Below are positions 31,180-43,183 of a stretch of 64,000 nucleotides of DNA, in pieces. Positions within the stretch are counted from its first letter, which is position 1. Every line of letters begins with the position of its first letter. The position numbers and the translations under genes are program-made. The notes under the pieces are model-generated. The model did no database searches. It saw nothing but the letters and a program-made list of their open reading frames with translations, and was not told the origin of the DNA. The DNA comes from Nakaseomyces glabratus (taxonomy: Eukaryota > Ascomycota > Saccharomycetes > Saccharomycetales > Saccharomycetaceae): positions 62,001 through 126,000 of the forward strand of contig NC_088953.1 in NCBI RefSeq assembly GCF_010111755.1. The letters are read 5' to 3'.

Positions 31180-33638
31180 GAGGTTTGTTAACTCTAATGG
31201 TACGCCAGGATAGGCTGACCAGTAGATAGGGTGAGGGTCAGAATGGTATATGGGAAGGACTAGTGTGAGGGGCAGAGACGCTAATTTTCAACGGAAGAAA
31301 TGGTGCAGAGTGTATAGTGTCTGTGAGTGTAATACATCTATTTATGCCACCGTCCTGATAGGCCTCGATCAGTCTGTGAGGCAGCTACTGAATATTGGCG
31401 ATTTCGACGACGGAGCGGGATTGTTACACTTGAAACAGAAGTAGAAAGCACAATTCCATGTTTCGAATAATAAGAAACAGAGTAGGGAAAAGGTGGTTGT
31501 CTCATGTCTAAATAGACTGATTTGACCGAATCTAACAGTCGCAAGGAGTTCATTGGGTAAGGGACCCTGTACGCTTAGCATACTTTATTCGTCTATATCT
31601 TTGTTTGCTACTTGAAAATTCTATCGGTGTTGCATACTTACCGATAATTTGGTAGTTTTACAAGTAAGGAGAACTGTATACTGGTGGCACTGGCTCTATT
31701 AACATATGACAAGTTAACTTTTATTCTGCGAGAAATACTAGCATTCACGATAGGGGCTAGGGCGTGTTTGTGAATTTGCAAATTGCGAATGGTATTATTG
31801 GAGTTAGTCTCTCTAACGCCATTTCGTAGCGACTTACATCTCAGAGCTGTTTTTGCGCTGTTGGTAATAAAAGTGAGTGTCAGGACTGTAAAGAAGGATA
31901 TCAAAGATCTCAGAATGCGAGCGTCCCTGATAATTTGGTTTAGAAGCTGGAGAGCTGGAGTGTCTGTGTGCAACTCAGTGCGCAGTTCTGGCTACACTGA
32001 ACTTGTGAACAGATTGTGAATGACGACCGATATGCTGCGCGAGCTGGCTGACGTACGCTCTTGTGCTGATTGATGGTTCTTTGCTGCTGTTGCCATTATT
32101 GGACATATTAGTGTCTTGGGACATTACGTGATAGTTACTGGGACAGACATGTCTGTGTCTGTGTCTGTGTCTGTCTCTGAGAAGGGCCCCTGGCCATCGT
32201 AAGTCAAGATATTCTGGTAGGTCTCTCTTGGAAGGACATTTTCAGCACAGAACTGGGACATCGACACAATATAAAAAAGCAATAACATTGATAAAGGAAT
32301 GAGACTGGCTTGAATAGACGAAGAGTGACTTACAGAAGACAAATAAGTAGATTTGGGATTGTAGTGCTTTGATTTGGTAGAGTTGCACTGTAACATTGTG
32401 TCCACTGCCATCCTCACATGCCCATGTTTCATATGTAGCTGGGCAAATCACTAAAGCATTGAAACTATTAACTACGAGGGAATGATGTAAGAATGATGGT
32501 TCGCTTCTTCATTTTGATTAATCTGTATAGGCATTGGGAATTCCACACACATGAAACTCGTGTTATCAACTATATTGTCTATTATTAGGGAACTAGACAG
32601 TAATTATTATACTTACCAATAATAATAAGGAGCGAGAACCCATGGATAATCGCTTTCTTTTTTGTTGAAGCTATGTTTTGTGCGTATAAATCACTTTATT
32701 ATGAAATGATTGATTAAGGTTTCTTCAAATGACTTCAGATGTGCAGTCCTCTGTACGTTTGTTATTTAGTACTATTTTGATCATCAACGATAATCGCCAT
32801 GAAGGGTCGTAAACCCCATGATATGCTCTTATTCTATACCTGCACATGGTGGGTCTTTGGTTTACTATCTCCCTAAGTCATAAGGACTGTAGTGCATAAG
32901 TCATTGGCACTAACTGATGGGGGAGGGGGGAATTGAGGCTGTTTCATAAGATGCACAGTGCCAGTAAGCAATTAATTTTCGGGGTAAGTGCATAATTTAT
33001 TGATGGCTAACGCAGAAACAGCGTACTTGCGCTTGTTTGGTGAATCTGACCCGGGATTATACTGTTTGTTACCTGATATAGTAATACGATCGGCTTTCTC
33101 TGTATTTACTCGCTAATAACAATGATGATACTTTACGCTGCTCATATCCTTGTAGGGTGGTGATCTTCATATACTGCCACTAGCCCTATGTTTCCCCTAT
33201 GAGCATATGTTTCAGGAGCAGATATTGTTACTTATATTGCTCCCAAATATTAGCTGTAGATAGTTCTGCAATTGGCATTGCAATTCCTCGAATGTCCAAA
33301 TGTGATTCATCTGCAAATCATTTGCAAATCATTCTCTTTCCAACACTTGCGAAGTCTAGACCACATTTGATATTCAATTCTCGATAGGTGACGGATGGTA
33401 TACAATAGTAACTGTCTACAGTCAAAGCTAAATGTAATTCGATGTGATGCTATTTTCTTTTAGGCTATGAGAAAGGAACTACTCCACCACATTTCGAGGA
33501 ATGGATAATACTCTGTTTGATATAAAAGGGGAATGCTATGGATTACACAGTTCATTCATGAGCTATTAAATGGACTTTTCTATTATTTGAAAAGTTTGAA
33601 AATAGGCAAAAAAATCACTGAATTGACCATATCAGATT
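31180..33638 (+). other. Unique spacer upstream of adhesin 1
   Basis: About 2.4 kb not matched elsewhere in the window, with no convincing gene. A TGTGTC hexamer repeat lies at about 32150-32178. The proximal part is the adhesin 1 promoter, with TATAAAAG at 33521-33528, 118 bp before the first ATG. Long promoters of this kind are common for subtelomeric adhesins. Confidence 0.55.
33521..33528 (+). promoter_or_regulatory. TATA box of adhesin 1
   Basis: TATAAAAG lies 118 bp before the ATG at 33639, a normal yeast distance. The paralogues have the same arrangement. Confidence 0.7.
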
Positions 33639-36600
33639 ATGTATATGTGGTCTATTTATGTTCTTTTGATATCTCTGATATCAAGGGTCCTTTCCGATGA
33701 TTCTGGGAATGAACCGATATACGTCCATGACGGAGATCTTACTGGGGATGCTGGATTTACGTATTTTGCTGGCCCAAACGTAAAGGAAATTACTTACAAC
33801 GGTAACATCAAATTTGTTCGAGACTTTACTGTGAGCACTACTCAGCCAGGACCCGGCCTCTTGTTCACATATCACGGAGGTTCAATTGATTTGGGTTTCA
33901 GCGTTGCTGTTTATAATAACTTTGCTGCTGGGCCCACTACAGTGAAGATGACTGGTGATTCATTTAGCGGTAAAGGGCAGATGAATCTAACAGCAAGTAT
34001 TCGTGAAGGAAGTACTGCGTATTTAGACTTCAAGACACTATTATCTTTGGACAATTGGTGGCAGAATTTTCAATCGGTGACATTCCCAGCAACATCTACT
34101 GTTTCGTTGGGGAAAGGTTACGTGATAAACTCAGACATTTTCTTTGACGGGCCTGTATCTTTCACATGGATATATGACTTGAGCAACAGTAGGATGTGGT
34201 TTGATGATATTGACCATGCAACAATACCATTTAACTTCCGCTTTCCATCGGGTGAAAGTGGAGTGAATGTTAAAGACAGTGTAGCCACAAGTGGCCATGA
34301 TATCCTGCTTGACTCCTCGTTTGTCAAAGGTCCAAACTACGTTGGTTTTGACACTAAAGTTATGTCGATTAACATCTCTAGTAACGATCTGAACAACACT
34401 GTATTGGAAGTTGTCACCTCCAGAAACACCTACCATCTGATAATTGATAACAGTCAATTAGGATTCTTGCGTTGTGCCACATCCAAGAATTTTAAGATTG
34501 TTCAAAAAACTCTCGATAGGAATGGTACGAGTGTTACCCTGGATGCTGTTATGTTTAACTCTGATGAATCATTTGTATGTCCAGATGCCAAAACCTCTAC
34601 AGTGACCGATTCGACCAGTTTCCCTGGGTGTACCAAATATGTGTCGTATGCAGCAGCGTACGATCTCTATGGTCACTTCACTAGCGTTGTTCTTGGATCA
34701 TCTTCTACCTGTTCATTTTTCACCACCACTGTCTCGAAAGACCGTCTAGTGGAGGTTGATATTGTTACGTACTACATTGCGTCAGATGACACTGGGGAAC
34801 ACGTTGCTACTAAAACTATCACGGTCAAGGTAGAAGAGCCAGACTACACGACGACTTACACGTCTGATGGGCACACGATCACTGAGGTTGTGTCGCACAT
34901 CACCACTACTGATTCTGACGGGAAGACGGTGACGATCACGACGACGATGGCGTCGTTCGCGCAGGTGGACGAGGGAGTGTTCACGTCGCCTGAGCCATAC
35001 TCGCAGCCACCTGTTGTGACGAGCACAGTTACTGAGGATGACGGAAGCTCTAAGACAGTTGTGATCTCGTACTTCCCATCTGAGGGTGAGGACGGAGTGA
35101 CACGTACTGGGACGACGACGGTGTCGACGATCACGCCAGCGGAGGCTGACTACACGACGACTATCACGTCTGATGGGCACACGATCACTGAGGTTGTGTC
35201 GCACATCACCACTACTGATTCTGACGGGAAGACGGTGACGATCACGACGACGATGGCGTCGTTCGCGCAGGTGGACGAGGGAGTGTTCACGTCGCCTGAG
35301 CCATACTCGCAGCCACCTGTTGTGACGAGCACAGTTACTGAGGATGACGGAAGCTCGAAGACAGTTGTGATCTCGTACTTCCCATCTGAGGGTGAGGACG
35401 GAGTGACACGTACTGGGACGACGACGGTGTCGACGATCACGCCAGCGGAGGCTGACTACACGACGACTATCACGTCTGATGGGCACACGATCACTGAGGT
35501 TGTGTCGCACATCACCACTACTGATTCTGACGGGAAGACGGTGACGATCACGACGACGATGGCGTCGTTCGCGCAGGTGGACGAGGGAGTGTTCACGTCG
35601 CCTGAGCCATACTCGCAGCCACCTGTTGTGACGAGCACAGTTACTGAGGATGACGGAAGCTCTAAGACAGTTGTGATCTCGTACTTCCCATCTGAGGGTG
35701 AGGACGGAGTGACACGTACTGGGACGACGACGGTGTCGACGATCATTCCAGAGGAACCGGACTACACCACGACGATCAACAAGGGCAACGGGGAGTTCGA
35801 GACAGACCTCGTCTCCCACATCACCACGAAGGACTCCAACGGCAACCCTACCACCATCGTCACCACGATCCCATTGAAGCCAAGTGATGGCGGGGAGGCG
35901 GACTACACCACGACGATCGACAAGGGCAACGGTGACTTCGAGACAGACCTCGTCTCCCACATCACCACGAAGGACTCCAACGGCAAGCCTACCACCATCG
36001 TCACCACGATCCCATTGAAGCCAAGTGATGGCGGGGAGGCGGACTACACCACGACGATCGACAAGGGCAACGGTGACTTCGAGACAGACCTCATCTCCCA
36101 CATCACCACGAAGGACTCCAACGGCAAGCCTACCACCATCGTCACCACGATCCCATTGAAGGCAAGTGATGGCGGGGAGGCCGACTACACCTCTGTGTTT
36201 GTCTCTGATGGACACACCATTACTAAGATTGTTACGCATGTGACTACCACGGACTCCCTTGGCCACACAGTTGTGCTATCCTCTACGTACCTGACTTACG
36301 ACCGTGTGGACGACGGTGCGGTGTTCTACTCTCCTAGTGTGTCTGTGTCGTCTAACGTTTCTCGTTCAGTAGACACCTCTATGGTGCCTACTGGTGGTTC
36401 TGGTGTTAGCTCTGCTCCTAGCTCTGCTCCTAGCTCTGGTCCTAGCTCTGCTCCTAGCTCTGCTCCTAGCTCTGGTCCTAGCTCTGGTCCTAGCTCTGGT
36501 CCTAGATCCATTTCTAGCTCCATTTCTAGCTCCATTTCTAGCTCCAACTCCAGACCTAGTTCCAATCCTACCGGTTCCAATTCTGGTTCGAAGCCTAGCT

Positions 36601-37355
36601 CCAATCCTGGTGGTTCTACCGGTAATACCAATGGTGGTTCTAATGGAGGTTCTAACTCGGGTACTAACTCAGGTTCCAACTCAGGTTCTAATGCTGGTTC
36701 CAATGCTGGCTCCAATGCTGGCTCCAACTCAGGTGCCAACTCAGGTTCTAATGCTGGTTCTAACTCTGGCTCCAACCCAGGTTCCAATTCTGGCTCTAAC
36801 GGTGGTACCAAGCCTGGTTCTAACTCTGGTTCTAACTCTGGTAGTAATGCTGGTTCTAACTCTGGCTCTAATGCTGGCTCTAACAGTGGTACCAATTCTG
36901 GCTCTAATGCTGGCTCCAACTCTGGCTCTGACAGTGGTACCAAGCCTGGTTCTAATTCAGGTTCTAACTCTGGTACTAATAATGCTGGCTCCAACTCTGG
37001 CTCCAACTCTGGCTCCAATGCTGGCTCCAACTCTGGCTCCAATGCTGGCTCCAACTCTGGCTCCAATGCTGGCTCCAACTCTGGTTCTAATGCTGGTTCC
37101 AATTCGGGCTCCAACTCTGGTTCTAACAGTGGTACCAAGCCTGGTTCTAATTCAGGTTCCAATTCTGGCTCCAACTCTGGTTCCAATGCTGGCTCCAACT
37201 CTGCGTCTGCTGTCAGAGGTGGTTCGGGTAGCGGAGCAGCTACTGTTTCAGTCAGTTCTTCATACATCGGGTCTGTGTTCCATGGCGACGCTGCACAGAG
37301 AGGTGCCAACTTTGTTTCCTTTGCTATTGCAGGACTGGTCATGGCGCTGTTCTAA
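33639..37355 (+). CDS. GPI-anchored cell-wall adhesin 1 (probable Hyr1/Iff-type N-domain)
   Basis: A 1238-residue cell-wall protein. It has a signal peptide ([17 protein letters not shown]; the first ATG adds Met-Tyr, and the ATG at 33645 matches the paralogues' start). An N-terminal domain of about 380 residues follows, with [31 protein letters not shown] and [10 protein letters not shown], resembling the hyphally regulated cell wall protein family (beta-helix) found in C. glabrata Awp-type adhesins. Then come three 102-residue repeats, three 47-residue repeats, a divergent half unit ([15 protein letters not shown]), eight four-residue SAPS/SGPS units, a Gly/Ser/Asn stalk, and a hydrophobic GPI signal ending [14 protein letters not shown]. 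It would be covalently bound to wall glucan; the ligand is unknown. The repeats use GC-ending codons, unlike the AT-rich N-domain. The family assignment of the N-domain is by eye. Confidence 0.85.
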   Translation: MYMWSIYVLLISLISRVLSDDSGNEPIYVHDGDLTGDAGFTYFAGPNVKEITYNGNIKFVRDFTVSTTQPGPGLLFTYHGGSIDLGFSVAVYNNFAAGPTTVKMTGDSFSGKGQMNLTASIREGSTAYLDFKTLLSLDNWWQNFQSVTFPATSTVSLGKGYVINSDIFFDGPVSFTWIYDLSNSRMWFDDIDHATIPFNFRFPSGESGVNVKDSVATSGHDILLDSSFVKGPNYVGFDTKVMSINISSNDLNNTVLEVVTSRNTYHLIIDNSQLGFLRCATSKNFKIVQKTLDRNGTSVTLDAVMFNSDESFVCPDAKTSTVTDSTSFPGCTKYVSYAAAYDLYGHFTSVVLGSSSTCSFFTTTVSKDRLVEVDIVTYYIASDDTGEHVATKTITVKVEEPDYTTTYTSDGHTITEVVSHITTTDSDGKTVTITTTMASFAQVDEGVFTSPEPYSQPPVVTSTVTEDDGSSKTVVISYFPSEGEDGVTRTGTTTVSTITPAEADYTTTITSDGHTITEVVSHITTTDSDGKTVTITTTMASFAQVDEGVFTSPEPYSQPPVVTSTVTEDDGSSKTVVISYFPSEGEDGVTRTGTTTVSTITPAEADYTTTITSDGHTITEVVSHITTTDSDGKTVTITTTMASFAQVDEGVFTSPEPYSQPPVVTSTVTEDDGSSKTVVISYFPSEGEDGVTRTGTTTVSTIIPEEPDYTTTINKGNGEFETDLVSHITTKDSNGNPTTIVTTIPLKPSDGGEADYTTTIDKGNGDFETDLVSHITTKDSNGKPTTIVTTIPLKPSDGGEADYTTTIDKGNGDFETDLISHITTKDSNGKPTTIVTTIPLKASDGGEADYTSVFVSDGHTITKIVTHVTTTDSLGHTVVLSSTYLTYDRVDDGAVFYSPSVSVSSNVSRSVDTSMVPTGGSGVSSAPSSAPSSGPSSAPSSAPSSGPSSGPSSGPRSISSSISSSISSSNSRPSSNPTGSNSGSKPSSNPGGSTGNTNGGSNGGSNSGTNSGSNSGSNAGSNAGSNAGSNSGANSGSNAGSNSGSNPGSNSGSNGGTKPGSNSGSNSGSNAGSNSGSNAGSNSGTNSGSNAGSNSGSDSGTKPGSNSGSNSGTNNAGSNSGSNSGSNAGSNSGSNAGSNSGSNAGSNSGSNAGSNSGSNSGSNSGTKPGSNSGSNSGSNSGSNAGSNSASAVRGGSGSGAATVSVSSSYIGSVFHGDAAQRGANFVSFAIAGLVMALF
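34842..35759 (+). repeat. 306-bp coding tandem repeat, 3 copies (adhesin 1)
   Basis: Three units with exact 306-bp period (starts 34842, 35148, 35454), each beginning GACTACACGACGAC and encoding 102 residues ([20 protein letters not shown] ... ). Copies are almost identical at DNA level. The first half of each unit is itself related to the 141-bp unit that follows. Confidence 0.97.
35760..36182 (+). repeat. 141-bp coding tandem repeat, 3 copies (adhesin 1)
   Basis: Units start at 35760, 35901 and 36042 and encode 47 residues each ([20 protein letters not shown] ... ). A degenerate partial unit continues from 36183. Confidence 0.97.
36408..36503 (+). repeat. 12-bp tandem repeat, 8 copies (adhesin 1, SAPS/SGPS)
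   Basis: Eight in-frame units of AGCTCTGCTCCT or AGCTCTGGTCCT; the Ala/Gly third position varies. The next units change to ATTTCTAGCTCC. Confidence 0.95.
36560..37202 (+). repeat. Gly/Ser/Asn-rich low-complexity stalk (adhesin 1)
   Basis: Imperfect 12-bp units GGTTCTAACTCT/GGCTCCAATGCT encode SNSG/SNAG, interrupted by GTKPGSN every 30-60 residues. Rich in Ser, so likely heavily O-glycosylated. Its regularity makes the assembled length uncertain. Confidence 0.9.
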
Positions 37356-38052
37356 GCATGCGACGGTTGTATGCAGACATGCTTTCCTGCAAAGCTTAGT
37401 TTTTGTTCGTTACTGGTAATCATTTCATGCTTCCATTAGAGATTTGTGAAGTCATATTTAAGTTCTTTAATAGCTGTTTTTAGTTTGAGACTGTATATCA
37501 TAATATATAATTTAGTTTGTATAAGCTTACCAAACTAGTCTAAATTGATACCCATTTCGATTGATTCAGCAGGACTCTCTACTGGCCAAGAGAAGGGCCG
37601 AAGCTTGTCATTGTTCAGCCGAAAGTTTATATTTAGGGCGATCAGGGAGGACCTGGGAACGTTCTCGAGGAATAATGAACGTAACGTAGTTGCTACCATA
37701 TTAGTAACAACATCTCAACCAGTGATATGTGTTTCTACAAACACTACTAACTGTAGCAATACTTATTCCCTTTTTCAATTGAGCAGTCGCTGCCTACATA
37801 TGAGTATATTGATAAATATATTGAGATGTCTACATATGAGTATATTGATAATTCTATTGAGCTGTCTACATACTGATTATATCAATAATTCTATTGCACT
37901 GCCCGTAGTGCTTGCAACGGGGTCGCATGGCCAACACTACTCCACATGATGCATGCAGAACGAAGCATGCCATCAGCAGGGTCCTTCCAGCAGACGTAAT
38001 GTAAGGAAGGGCCTTGTGCCTGGTGGGAGAACCGTAAATCGTTCTGACTCCT
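37203..38052 (+). repeat. Duplicated block C, copy 1 (adhesin 3' end and downstream flank)
   Basis: Matches 46604-47486. It covers the last 51 codons (GPI signal), which are identical in adhesins 1 and 2, the 3' untranslated region, and a flank with imperfect direct repeats of TACATATGAGTATATTGATAA type. Copy 2 has an extra unit and is about 33 bp longer. Confidence 0.9.
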
Positions 38053-38499
38053 CTTGAGCACGCCGCATCTGTGAGGAGGCTGACGGAGAAGAAGAGAGAA
38101 GGAGAGAGAAGGAGAACGAGAGCGAGGGGAATGCCGCGGGGGGGGGAGGGGGACCCACTCTCGCAATATGTAAATCACTCGGCGAGTGGTGGTGGGGCAC
38201 AGAAGTGGCCTGAGGGAGCCGCGTATGGAACGGGGAGCGACGCAGTTCGTCTGCAGGAGGGCATAGCCCACGCAGCCCACGCAGCCGCCGCAGAGCCGTA
38301 CGCACCACGACGCACCGTTTCTTGGCATCCCGTATCCTCACAGCACACAACCACCAACAGTACACACAGCACCAACAGTAGCCTCCACACCGTCCCACCA
38401 GCCACTGTCCAAACACCTCTGCCAAGACATGTCATGTCGCTGCCAAGACGTGCCAAGACGTGCCAAGACATCCCTGGGACGTGCCAAGGACAAATTCAC
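38053..38499 (+). repeat. Element D, copy 2
   Basis: Follows block C directly. Differences from copy 1 include a G-run (GCGGGGGGGGGAGGGGG type near 38136-38150) and three instead of four CGCAGCCCA and TGCCAAGACG units. To its right the sequence switches to the E-type flank, shared with 55922 onward. Confidence 0.85.
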
Positions 38500-38662
38500 T
38501 TTTCTCTTCCGCAGCCAGCACACCAGGACAAAAACTTGCCATCAACACAATTCCCCCCATTGGTGTGATGCAACACAACTGCTATGTCCAGTAATCTCCA
38601 CCACTATTATTGTAGTCTTCACTAGGTGAACACTCACCGCGACAACCATCCCTGTTATGTGA
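38500..38662. repeat. Flank E, copy 1, ending at the assembly gap
   Basis: Matches 55922-56082 with few differences and runs into the N-run. The other copy shows what should follow. Confidence 0.85.
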
Positions 38663-39662
38663 NNNNNNNNNNNNNNNNNNNNNNNNNNNNNNNNNNNNNN
38701 NNNNNNNNNNNNNNNNNNNNNNNNNNNNNNNNNNNNNNNNNNNNNNNNNNNNNNNNNNNNNNNNNNNNNNNNNNNNNNNNNNNNNNNNNNNNNNNNNNNN
38801 NNNNNNNNNNNNNNNNNNNNNNNNNNNNNNNNNNNNNNNNNNNNNNNNNNNNNNNNNNNNNNNNNNNNNNNNNNNNNNNNNNNNNNNNNNNNNNNNNNNN
38901 NNNNNNNNNNNNNNNNNNNNNNNNNNNNNNNNNNNNNNNNNNNNNNNNNNNNNNNNNNNNNNNNNNNNNNNNNNNNNNNNNNNNNNNNNNNNNNNNNNNN
39001 NNNNNNNNNNNNNNNNNNNNNNNNNNNNNNNNNNNNNNNNNNNNNNNNNNNNNNNNNNNNNNNNNNNNNNNNNNNNNNNNNNNNNNNNNNNNNNNNNNNN
39101 NNNNNNNNNNNNNNNNNNNNNNNNNNNNNNNNNNNNNNNNNNNNNNNNNNNNNNNNNNNNNNNNNNNNNNNNNNNNNNNNNNNNNNNNNNNNNNNNNNNN
39201 NNNNNNNNNNNNNNNNNNNNNNNNNNNNNNNNNNNNNNNNNNNNNNNNNNNNNNNNNNNNNNNNNNNNNNNNNNNNNNNNNNNNNNNNNNNNNNNNNNNN
39301 NNNNNNNNNNNNNNNNNNNNNNNNNNNNNNNNNNNNNNNNNNNNNNNNNNNNNNNNNNNNNNNNNNNNNNNNNNNNNNNNNNNNNNNNNNNNNNNNNNNN
39401 NNNNNNNNNNNNNNNNNNNNNNNNNNNNNNNNNNNNNNNNNNNNNNNNNNNNNNNNNNNNNNNNNNNNNNNNNNNNNNNNNNNNNNNNNNNNNNNNNNNN
39501 NNNNNNNNNNNNNNNNNNNNNNNNNNNNNNNNNNNNNNNNNNNNNNNNNNNNNNNNNNNNNNNNNNNNNNNNNNNNNNNNNNNNNNNNNNNNNNNNNNNN
39601 NNNNNNNNNNNNNNNNNNNNNNNNNNNNNNNNNNNNNNNNNNNNNNNNNNNNNNNNNNNNNN
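38663..39662. other. Assembly gap of exactly 1000 N
   Basis: The round length suggests a placeholder rather than a measured gap. Both edges match the other copy at 56082 and 58192. Translated frames crossing it have no meaning. Confidence 0.98.
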
Positions 39663-39883
39663 AGCAGATCGGGCTGGCAGAGATACGGGAGCCGCAACCA
39701 CGATACAGGAACTACACCAGTATGCTGTTAACTCTCTCGTTCTGCCAGATGTTCGGACGTTTGATTCCGTGTCTCTTTGGTGTCCTCTTCCTCTTCATTG
39801 CCGTAAAAATGGGCGTTATTCCCGTACCCTTTTCCCTCATCTGCCAATACTCTATGTATGACCCCGTTGTCGGTCGCCTCTGA
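39663..39883 (+). pseudogene. Frame-broken copy of a small possible membrane-protein frame
   Basis: Homologous to the small frame at 58138-58413, whose 5' part here falls in the gap. One A is missing in the CCGCAACCACG run (CCGCAAACCACG in the other copy), which shifts the frame before the hydrophobic part. An ATG at 39722 could still give the last 53 residues. It is uncertain that the frame was ever a gene. Confidence 0.25.
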
Positions 39884-42800
39884 GCCTACTCTGTGCTTTC
39901 ATTATTACCAATAGCTTGCAGTTTTGTAGTTATTATGACGACCTCTGGATACCTTCGGTGGAAAAGGCCAAGTTCTGCAATTGTTAGACTGTGCAACCGT
40001 TTACAAGTTGCACCAGTGACAGGGGATATAGTGCTGGATTTGATTTGGCCATAGGGATATGAACTCGTCCATGTATGCCTGGTGAAGATGCACCAACAGA
40101 ATGTCCCCAATTAGAACGGACAGAAGTTCTATAACGTCTCTGGTCTCTTTCCATCAGGCGGTGATTATGGCTGTGCACCCGTTAGAACGATATGCTTTTG
40201 CAATTACAGTGCAAATCAGCGCTGCTAGCTGGTACCTCAGTTTCCGTTACATTGAATGGGCTCTGAACCTCATATGGATATTTTGCAGTCGATTGCCAAA
40301 AGAACTGCATACCGAAGTGTAATTTTAAAAAGGCCTGCCTGTGTCATGGGGTTCGGTATGCTTACACGTACGTGTGTGAGTGTGCGTCATCTGTCCACTT
40401 CCAGAATAGAAGTGACCGTTCTCCTTGCCGAAGTCTCGACATGATACATATACTGGATACACACTACAGTCTCGAGATAACTGTTCGAACAGAACAGTAA
40501 TAGTATTTATAATGCTATCTATTATAGAAGAGGAGTTTGAGGCCAGTCCTCCCTTCAGTTTGAAAGCAAGCCATGGGTATACACATACCTAGACACGACA
40601 CATTGGCGGAGGGCACTGGCATGCAGCCGGTGTGATGAGATTGATCTGCTCGTCTTCCGATCAAATGGTGTTTATGGTGTCTCCATCTAGCTAGTGGGGA
40701 GACAGTTGAACAGAGAACTTGGCTCATGACCACAATGATAGGACTAGACATGGGCAATTGACATGGGTTAGCAAGTGCCGGTTGTCTAGTCAATTGGACA
40801 ATTGTAGTTGCTTATATGTAAGACCCAGCTGCAAAGACAGCATGGCTATGACTATGCATGTACATTGCTACTGAGTGGTTTCGGAGTAGTTAGGATCAGA
40901 TTACTTTGGAGCATGATGAACAAGGTTGTGTCCATGAGGGTATCTGTCAAGAGAGTCTGGCAAGGTCGGTGCATATGGGGTTTATCCTCAAAGATGCACA
41001 AGACGAGGGCATATATGTAAGATCGTCATGCCAGTGAGGCTGCTTGCGAGCAGGCTTGAGATGTGGGATAGTAGAGTTTATGTTATGTTATGCTGATCGC
41101 GTGCCATCGTGTGGTTTGCAGTGGTGTAGCGGTGAAGGGATTGTTCGAGGAGGATGTTGGGAGCTGGAGTGATAGAGTGATAGAGTGATAGAGTGATATG
41201 TCGGGGAATCAGCAGTGGAGCGGAAAGTGTGTTTGTCCTGGAAGGACATGTGAGGACAAGAGTGGGGGAGGGGTCGTATTGCTGGACATATGAGTGTAGC
41301 GACAAAAAAGAAAAGGTGTCGGGGGATTGTCAGTGGGACAAATGGGGGGACAGTGATTTGTCCCTGCTGCCGTACGGTGTGGAAAAAGAAAAGCTGGTGA
41401 GGGAAGTAGTTTGATTCCATGACCACTGGAGTGGCCAGAGACCAAGCAGGGTCTCCCAAACTGTCTACTGATCTACCGGGACGGGCAAGTCAGCCTGGCC
41501 AGGGATGGTAATTAATTATTCCTGAATTACAGTTGAATTACAGTTGAATTACAAATGAAATCACAAATGGAATTACAAATGGAATTACAAATTGGTGTGA
41601 GCCCCTTAATTATGGGATCCCAGATCCGGATATTAACTTGGAAGGTGTAAGGAACCTGTGAAACAAACACAGACGACCCCGTAGCCGTCCAGTTATTATT
41701 GCTTTTCTGATGTGCTTATTTCTTTTTCTGGGCTCTATACAGCCTGCCATGTTTCCTGCACATGATGGAGTCTGTTTGGTGGTGTATGTTTCTATACATT
41801 GCGACTTGTTAGGATGATTAGAAGGCTGCTAGAGTTTGCAAGTGTGTGCGGTGGTTTGTGTGTCTGAGAGGAGGTAGACTCCCACCGATGGCTATGCCAC
41901 ACCGGCCGATGCTGATATCTGTCGTTGCTTTTTTGTATTGCTACAGTAAATCAACTTGTAGTAATTCTGTCCACAGTATAATGTTTTTTTGTTTGCTTTG
42001 CTACCAGAAGGTTGCTTTTCGAGAGTGCCATACCCCAAGCTGTTTAGATTAGGATGATCAAAGTATTCATTCTCATGGGAAACCTATGTACTATGTGTTG
42101 TGCCAGTCACAAACAACTGACGTCATCGAGACACTGGTCTGCAAATAATATAATGAAGCCTAATAAAGCAATAAGGGCACAAATGCACGAGTGGAACTCT
42201 CTTGGATGTTTTTCTTTTTTTCCCTTTTTTCTTCTTGCTAACCCTCTCAGAATCGAGATTCCATAATTGGCTTATAGAGTATGGAAGTACTTACTAATTT
42301 GGGTTTTATTGAACGTTCATGGTAAATCCTCTTCGATAGTTAGTCAAGGGGACACTGGAAGGAAGTCTACCATTTCTGTGCTATTCCACAGGACACTGAT
42401 GATTTAGAAACAGAAATGTCCTCTGGATCTGACGAATGCCCTGGATGGATATTTACTACATTTGGTGTTTTGAAAATCTGAAATTGCATTCGACAGGGAT
42501 AGCAAACAAACAACAAATGTAAGCCAAATGGGAAAGGATTTGGAAAAGGAAATGTGATGCAATTGCTGCTATCAAACAGCTTCCTCTATGCAGAAAGAGA
42601 CACCACTCAATCCGATTAGACGTTTAGGCCATTAGTAAGTATTGCCGTAATCGGTTGCTAACTTTTGATAATGCCAGACCTCCAAATGTAAACAAAAGTA
42701 TCATAACATAATGGTGTATGATAGAACAGAACACACCGCATAAGGTTCGCAAAATACCAAAGAGAGAATACTGCCATCTTTAGGTTACTCTGAAAGCCAT

Positions 42801-43059
42801 GCTGGGAATCAGCTATCTTGCGGTGAATCCGTGATGATATAATGCTGCTATTATCGCCGATAAGACGGTTGGGCTTGATATAGGAGAAGGGAGCATGACA
42901 TTCATGTACTCGAGAATTATTGTCTATTTTTTTCATTCCTAACTGTTATTTTAAAGTTAATAGTTATGTGTTTAGGTGTGTACTGAACTGGAAGTGTACA
43001 TGGAAGATAAAAAGAGTTTGCTCATTGACCAACGCCATGAAACAAGTCAAAGGAAAACA

Positions 43060-43069
43060 TATAAAAAGG
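43060..43069 (+). promoter_or_regulatory. TATA box of adhesin 2
   Basis: TATAAAAAGG lies 124 bp before the ATG. The same element at the same distance precedes the partial adhesin 4. Confidence 0.7.
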
Positions 43070-43183
43070 GCACTAATTCGTGCATTTTCTGATCATGTCA
43101 TTCTGGGAATAGCATTTTCCTTTACCATCTGGAACAAAGAATAAGCTAAACCTATCTCATAAGCAAGTTCAGACCAAGCCAAT

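Larger units (their letters stand above)
39663..43183. repeat. Duplicated block B, copy 1 (about 3.5 kb spacer plus adhesin 2 promoter)
   Basis: Matches 58192-61713 in the same orientation. The first 1.9 kb (to about 41590) is almost identical; further right, substitutions and small indels become frequent. It contains an 8-bp GAGTGATA tandem repeat, four units at 41167-41198, and imperfect GAATTACAAATG repeats near 41522-41590. No convincing gene is seen. Confidence 0.9.

Noticed and set aside
34782..37342. Long minus-strand frames opposite adhesin 1 repeats (494 and 338 codons)
   Set aside because: They are shadows: tandem repeats with a period divisible by three keep other frames open. The product is a periodic Glu-Leu-Glu-Pro or Arg-rich string.
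38582..39861. Open frames crossing the N-run
   Set aside because: Open only because N is not read as stop.
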